Origin: an uncultured Clostridia bacterium
GTDB taxonomy: Bacteria > Bacillota > Clostridia > TANB77 > CAG-508
NCBI GenBank assembly: GCA_947631185.1
Contig: CANRKJ010000011.1
Coordinates: 1 to 54,598, forward strand
Direction of reading: 5' to 3'
DNA length: 54,598 nucleotides
In this document: one piece after another, positions 50,188 to 54,598 of the stretch
How the letters are laid out: each line of letters starts with the position of its first letter
Position numbering within the stretch: the first letter of the stretch is position 1
Program-made: the position numbers and the translations under genes
Notes under the pieces: generated by a model
Told to the model about the DNA's origin: nothing
What the model saw: only the letters and a program-made list of their open reading frames with translations
The model's database searches: none

Positions 50188-52119
50188 CTAGTTTTTGTTA
50201 GATATCTCTTTTTTTATGTTTTCTATAAACTCATCTACTTTATAAACACCAATATCACCATTATCTCTTGAACGCACACTAACACTATTAGCTTCTACTT
50301 CCTTATCACCAACTACAAGCATATATGGGATTTTTTGCATTTGAGCCTCACGTATTTTATAACCTGTCTTTTCTTGCCTGTCATCTAATTCTACTCTAAT
50401 ATCTTCACTTTCTATTGCTTTCTTTATTTTATTTGCATATTCAAGATGATTATCTGATATAGGCAATATTTTTACTTGTACTGGAGATAACCATGTTGGT
50501 AATGCTCCTTTGAATTGCTCTAAAATTAATGCTATAAATCTTTCATAAGAACCAAGTATTGCTCTGTGTACCATAACTGGTGTTTGTTTTTCTCCATTTT
50601 GATCAATATAATATAATCCAAATCTTTTTGGTGTTGAGAAATCAACTTGAACTGTAGGAATTTGTACTTCTCTTCCTAGTGCATCAGTAAACATAAAATC
50701 TAATTTTGGGCCATATAAAGCAGCCTCTCCTTCACATCTTTTTGCATCTAATTTTAGTTCATCAGATATCTCTTGTAGCATTTTTTCGCATAAATCCCAA
50801 TCTTCTTTGTTACCTATATATTTTTCTGGATGATCATAATCTCTTACAGATAATGAAACCCAATGATTTTCCCACAATCCCATTCTTGTATAAAAATCTC
50901 TTATAATATTACACATATTAATTATTTCATCTTTTACTTGGTCTATTCTACAGAATGAATGTCCATCTTCAATTGTTATTGCATAAACTCTAGATAAACC
51001 TCCTACAGAGCCCTGTAACTCTGCTCTATATTGTTTATCTGATTCCATATATCTTATTGGTAAATCTTTATAACTTCTCATTTTTGAAGCATATATTTGA
51101 GTATGATGTGGACATTGAACAGGTTTTAATACAAATTCATGTCCCTTAGGTGAATTAACTCTAAATAATTCATCATTAAATTTTTGGGCATGTCCTGATG
51201 TCTCAAATAAACTTATATTAGCAAGAGATGGACAACTTACTTTTTGAAATCCATAACTTCTACAAATTTTTTCTATTTCTTTTTGTAATGTATCTTTAAC
51301 TATTGTTCCTTTAGGTGTATATAAAGGTAATCCACCACCAACATAATCAGAAAAGCAAAATAAATCTAATTCTTTTCCTATTTTTCTATGATCTCTTTCC
51401 TTAGCTTCTTCTAAAAATTTTAAATGCTCCTCTAGCATAGAGGCTTTTGGAAAAGATATTCCATAAATTCTTTGTAAAACTTCTCTATTTTCGTCACCTC
51501 TCCAATATGCACTTGAAGATGAAAGGATTTTTACTGCCTTAACTTTTCCTGTACTTAGTAAATGAGGACCAGCACAAAGATCTATGAACTCACCTTGTTT
51601 ATAAAATGAAATTTCAACATCATCAGATAAATTTTCAATTAATTCAACTTTATATTTTTCTTCTTTTTCTTGCATAATTTTTATTGCTTCAGCTTTAGAT
51701 AAAACAAATTTTTCAATTGGTAAATCTTCTTTTATTATTTTTTTCATTTCATTTTCAATTTTCTCTTTATCTTCATCTGAAAAAGCTTTAACTATATCAA
51801 AATCATAATAGAACCCATTATCTATTGCAGGACCAATTGCAAGTTTTACTTTAGGAAACAACCTTTTTATTGCTTGAGCCATAATGTGAGAAGTTGTGTG
51901 CCAATAAGCTTTCTTTCCATCTAAGCTACTGTCAAATGTTTCGATTGTTAATTTGCAATCTTTATTTAATTCATATCTTAAATCTTTAACCTCAGAATCA
52001 ACAGTTGCACAACAAGCATTTCTTGCTAAACCTTCACTAATTTTTTTTGCAACATCTATTATAGCAGTACCTTTTTCTACCTCCATAACAGAATCATCTT
52101 TTAAAACAATTTTAATCAT
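50188..52119 (-). CDS. thrS: Threonyl-tRNA synthetase
   Basis: ThrRS charges tRNA-Thr and edits mischarged Ser. The 643-residue protein has an N-terminal TGS domain (about 1-62), the editing domain with HTTSHIMAQAIKRLFP and FIDLCAGPHL, the class II catalytic core with the zinc site (C in KPVQCPHH, H in IEDGHSFC, H in VMVHRAILGSYERF), and an anticodon-binding domain ending near EFIENIKKEIS. AAGGAGG precedes the ATG. A Thr-specific T-box leader and a consensus promoter control it. No strong terminator is seen after the stop; a small CTAGT/ACTAG stem lies nearby. Confidence 0.98.
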   Translation of the reverse strand: MIKIVLKDDSVMEVEKGTAIIDVAKKISEGLARNACCATVDSEVKDLRYELNKDCKLTIETFDSSLDGKKAYWHTTSHIMAQAIKRLFPKVKLAIGPAIDNGFYYDFDIVKAFSDEDKEKIENEMKKIIKEDLPIEKFVLSKAEAIKIMQEKEEKYKVELIENLSDDVEISFYKQGEFIDLCAGPHLLSTGKVKAVKILSSSSAYWRGDENREVLQRIYGISFPKASMLEEHLKFLEEAKERDHRKIGKELDLFCFSDYVGGGLPLYTPKGTIVKDTLQKEIEKICRSYGFQKVSCPSLANISLFETSGHAQKFNDELFRVNSPKGHEFVLKPVQCPHHTQIYASKMRSYKDLPIRYMESDKQYRAELQGSVGGLSRVYAITIEDGHSFCRIDQVKDEIINMCNIIRDFYTRMGLWENHWVSLSVRDYDHPEKYIGNKEDWDLCEKMLQEISDELKLDAKRCEGEAALYGPKLDFMFTDALGREVQIPTVQVDFSTPKRFGLYYIDQNGEKQTPVMVHRAILGSYERFIALILEQFKGALPTWLSPVQVKILPISDNHLEYANKIKKAIESEDIRVELDDRQEKTGYKIREAQMQKIPYMLVVGDKEVEANSVSVRSRDNGDIGVYKVDEFIENIKKEISNKN

Positions 52120-52152
52120 ATTTTTAAACCTCCTTTTCTTAATATATTGTTA

Positions 52153-52356
52153 AAAGCACTCCTAAAAGTACTAGTAACAATACTTTTAGGAGTGCTTTCA
52201 GCACGGTTCCATCCTAAATTTAACTTAATTTTAGAATATAATAAAATTTACCAATAAAATTTCGGAGAGCTAGTTTTTCAAATACATTTACTTAAATTGG
52301 ATTCCAGCCACGTCCAATTCTCTCTGTAAGAACTCTTATTTTACTTTGTCTCTCAA
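52153..52356 (-). ncRNA. T-box leader of thrS
   Basis: On the minus strand, stem I is closed by GAGAG/CTCTC and contains GAATTGG...CCAATT as its distal arm. The right-hand specifier region AAAAACTAG places the codon ACU (Thr). The antiterminator has the T-box core GATGGAACCGTG, whose TGGA pairs with the UCCA end of tRNA-Thr. The terminator AAAGCACTCCTAAAAGTA and its complement (52153-52199) overlaps the 3' part. Uncharged tRNA-Thr binding would favour thrS expression. Confidence 0.9.
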
Positions 52357-52391
52357 TTATTATAAACTAATGCATGATTAAATTTGATAAT

Positions 52392-52420
52392 ATTTTATAT
52401 CTTTTTATTTTACTTGTCAA
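52392..52420 (-). promoter_or_regulatory. Promoter of thrS
   Basis: On the minus strand TTGACA and TAAAAT are 17 bases apart, directly upstream of the T-box stem I. Confidence 0.75.
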
Positions 52421-52437
52421 CAATTTTTTAGCCAAGG

Positions 52438-52839
52438 CTATTTTAATACATTATTCATTATTTCTTCAAATTTTAGTGCATCATTTTTCTTAAAGTAAAA
52501 ATGAAATCCTGTCATTTTTTCTTTTCCATCATTAAATACTATTTCTTTATTCATATTAACAGCAAAATATGTACTTTTAAAAATAAATACTCCACTTTGA
52601 ACTTTAGAACAATCAGTAATATCCTCTTCAATATCTACCGTCCAAATACCAGCACCATTGTCTGCAATCATTTTTTTATTAGTTAAAGTAAGTTTTGAAT
52701 CATCTCCACCAAGCATCCTATCTTTTTCTGTTCCAAATACATTTAATTTTGCCGTAAAAACCACTTTTTCTCCATCTTCTAATTCAACATTAAATTTATT
52801 TTTTACTTCTGATAATGTGTTAAGATATTCTATATTCAT
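52438..52839 (-). CDS. PH/GRAM-like hypothetical protein
   Basis: The 133-residue protein is mostly beta strands with one C-terminal helix: ELEDGEKVVFTAKLNVFG, SKLTLTNKKMIADNG, IWTVDIEEDITDC, KSTYFAVNMNKEIVF, and KKNDALKFEEIMNNVL. This is the layout of bacterial PH-like/GRAM domains, where TLTNKKMIA is the typical L(T)xxR/K strand. There is no signal or membrane segment. Its role is unknown. It is an isolated gene. Confidence 0.75.
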   Translation of the reverse strand: MNIEYLNTLSEVKNKFNVELEDGEKVVFTAKLNVFGTEKDRMLGGDDSKLTLTNKKMIADNGAGIWTVDIEEDITDCSKVQSGVFIFKSTYFAVNMNKEIVFNDGKEKMTGFHFYFKKNDALKFEEIMNNVLK

Positions 52840-52947
52840 TTTTACCCCCTATAAATTCCAAAAATAATTTGTACTATATTATAATATAATTTTAAAATTT
52901 AGTCAATTTTTTTATTATTTCTAATTAAAAAAGTGGACCAATAATGG

Positions 52948-54028
52948 TCAAAAAATTTTCACATTATTTATAGTTTTAATTATTTTCTTATAATTTCTAT
53001 TTATTCTAACTCTTGAATAATTTTGATCTAAATTAAAAAAACATTTTCCACTTTCTGTTATAATATCCTTTTTTTGTAATTCTTGTGTTAAATTTATATT
53101 CTTTTTTGCTTTTAAAGTAAATATTGGTGTTTCTATATTAGTATATAAATATTGATTAGAATTTAATTTTGAATAAATTTTTTTATTTATTTCTATTACT
53201 TTATTTTTTGTACTTTCTATTTTTTTATAATCCTTTAAAATATTTAAAAAAATATTGGCAGATAAATCAGAAAAAGGAAATGGTAATGTTACTTCATTAT
53301 ATACTTTTATAAATTCTTTATCAGCAAAAAGATATCCTATTCTATGGTTTGGCAATCCATAGAATTTTGAAGCACTCTTCATTACAACAACATTATCATA
53401 TTTTTCTATTAAATTGATACTAGAATTAGAAGGATCCATATAATCACCATATGCTTCATCTATCATAACTATAATTCCATACATTTTTGCTTTTTTTACA
53501 ATCTCTTCTATATCATTAACATCAATAATTTGACCTGTAGGATTATTTGGATTATCAATATATATTAAGCTATCATCTTTTGTGATTTCATTTAAAAAAT
53601 GTTTTAAAATAAATCTATAATTATATTTTGGCTCTAATTTATAATAGTGATAAATTCCTTTTCTTAATTCTACTTCTGATATAAATCTTGTAAATTGAGG
53701 AGCTATACCTAATACTTTGGTATTTTCATTAATTAAGAATGTACTTAAATTTCTAATTATTCCCATTGTGCCAGGAACCAAATGCAATATTTTCAAGTTC
53801 AACCTTTGGGTTAAATTGATAAATATCTACTAATTTTTGTTTTAATAATTCATATTCATTTAATGGATATCTATTAATTACTGACTTTGATTTATTTATA
53901 CATTTTTTTATTGTTCCTTTATTTATAAAAGGATTTGTTCCAAGAGAACAATCTAAACTTTTTTTACTTATTTTTATTTCTTCCATATAATCTTTAACTT
54001 TAAATTTTTTATAATATTCACTTATCAT
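52948..54028 (-). pseudogene. PLP-dependent aminotransferase (class I/II, HisC/CobD-like), frameshifted
   Basis: Two overlapping ORFs form one enzyme of about 359 residues. The first starts at 54028 and carries DCSLGTNPF and NRYPLNEYELLKQKL, the usual N-terminal blocks, but leaves frame after NIAFGS. The second frame continues GTMGIIRNLSTF (cofactor phosphate site), IDNPNNPTGQ, MIDEAYGDYMD, and the PLP lysine in MKSASKFYGLPNHRIGYLFA, to 52948. One extra base near 53774 explains the break; a TCT-GGC reading restores FGSGTMG. The family uses pyridoxal phosphate to transaminate histidinol-phosphate-like substrates or decarboxylate threonine phosphate, and the substrate is not clear. It has a structured upstream region. 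Confidence 0.85.
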
Positions 54029-54100
54029 AACAAAAACTCCTTTACTTTTTATTTTATATAATAATTCTTTAGTTAATTAACTAACTTAAAATATCTTTAT

Positions 54101-54136
54101 TCACGTTTTTTCTCTTTTTTTTAAATAAATCTTCAT
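54101..54136 (-). CDS. Possible leader peptide, 11 aa
   Basis: An ATG at 54136 with GGAGG seven bases upstream encodes MKIYLKKREKT and a stop. It lies between a terminator-like hairpin and the aminotransferase gene. It is basic, with no run of a single amino acid that would mark a classical attenuation peptide. Confidence 0.3.
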   Translation of the reverse strand: MKIYLKKREKT

Positions 54137-54152
54137 TTCCAACCTCCTATCA

Positions 54153-54278
54153 AAAAAGAGATGTATCAAAGTGATTTTTTTATTTTTATCACTCATACAT
54201 CTCTTTTAGTCATATTAGTTATTTATATTATGCATTTTTACATGACTAATACGTATGGGTGATTTACACACCATACGT
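54153..54278 (-). promoter_or_regulatory. Structured region of three consecutive hairpins, possible cis-regulatory RNA
   Basis: In minus-strand order: ACGTATGG with CCATACGT (54251-54278), TAGTCAT with ATGACTA (54207-54248), then a long stem AAAAGAGATGTAT with ATACATCTCTTTT (54153-54207) followed by T6, a terminator. It precedes an 11-codon ORF and the aminotransferase. I recognise no known riboswitch core. It could equally be the 3' end of an unseen upstream transcript. The rest of 54279-54598 has no ORF I support. Confidence 0.45.
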
Positions 54279-54487
54279 TTTGATTTTTATTTATTTTATT
54301 TAAATCAAATAAAAAATCCATAATATTATCTCTCTATTTTTTTACGTTATACGCATTTCTATTAACTTAATATTTTTCATAGTAACTTAATTAAATTATA
54401 TATTATTTTATCATTAAAATCATATATCCGTCAAGCACCAATCATATAATTGCATCTAAGCTGAAAAAAGTTACTTCTCTTGAAACA

Positions 54488-54535
54488 TATATATTCAAAA
54501 AATTTTGCGGGCGCCCAATGAGGAGGCTGTTGAAA
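54488..54535. other. GC-rich islet at the window edge, possible insertion-sequence end
   Basis: GCGGGCGCCC followed by GAGGCTGTTGAAAAACA stands out from AT-rich surroundings. The latter resembles terminal repeats of some insertion sequences (GGCTGTTGAAAA type), but no transposase or second end is visible. Confidence 0.25.
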
Positions 54536-54598
54536 AACAAGCATTATTTAATTAATAAAATTTTTAAAATAATATATTTTTTATAAAAAAATATCTAA

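Noticed and set aside
1-54598. CRISPR array, prophage or complete insertion sequence
   Set aside because: No regularly spaced repeats, no phage structural genes and no transposase ORF were found on either strand.
1-54598. Alternative genetic code (UGA as Trp)
   Set aside because: UGA ends intact genes such as ytfI at expected lengths, and Trp is encoded by UGG throughout.

Overview
The window is strongly AT-rich DNA with A/T-ending codons, Shine-Dalgarno sites of the AGGAGG type, sigma-A-like TTGACA/TATAAT promoters and many short-stem intrinsic terminators. It carries sporulation genes (spoVS, the ytfJ/gerW pair), anaerobic metabolism (nrdDG) and a Firmicute gene repertoire (scpA, recA-recX, T-box-controlled thrS, RNase P RNA). 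This fits an uncultured, spore-forming, anaerobic, low-GC Clostridia-type bacterium using the standard code. Nearly all housekeeping genes are on the minus strand.

Layout. 1-4800: an accessory and decaying zone with small membrane or secreted proteins, a nucleoside deaminase and at least three frameshifted genes, ending at tRNA-Leu(CAA). 5081-9030: a small plus-strand gene, then a minus-strand surface-glycan operon (DUF4422 glycosyltransferase, UDP-galactopyranose mutase, and a large membrane protein split into two overlapping ORFs). 9139-16043: RNase P RNA, a class A penicillin-binding protein, leuS and an M20 dipeptidase. 16332-18819: a plus-strand island (MATE transporter, 5'-truncated Nudix, TIM-barrel epimerase). 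19017-30062: tRNA-Thr(CGU), ytfJ/DUF2953, a large FtsX-type permease, scpA, recX-recA with promoter and a LexA-like site, a peptide-binding protein, spoVS, an HNH nuclease and a D,D-carboxypeptidase. 30150-37641: patatin, then a tight minus-strand operon in which thyA-folA is embedded among unrecognised genes: two small paralogues at its two ends, two helical proteins, and a long protein with an HExxH metallopeptidase signature that runs by frameshift into a further coding segment. 37874-49556: mixed genes including a frameshifted U32 peptidase, 5-FTHF cyclo-ligase, a deaminase, a CAT-like acetyltransferase, a pyruvyl transferase, nrdDG with a divergent Crp/Fnr regulator, and an MmcQ-MGMT fusion. 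49795-54598: an aldo/keto reductase relic, thrS with its T-box, a PH-like protein, a frameshifted PLP aminotransferase and a structured untranslated region.

Main points. (1) The 31358-37641 operon is the best candidate for an undescribed system. (2) Four intergenic copies of a roughly 80-105 nt double-hairpin element share a conserved core, and their stems differ in sequence while remaining paired; one copy forms the leuS 5' UTR. (3) Four small genes have a base composition unlike their neighbours and each sits in its own strong transcription unit. (4) Several genes are broken by single-base indels, two of them outside homopolymers; some of this may be assembly error and should be checked before any gene is called dead.
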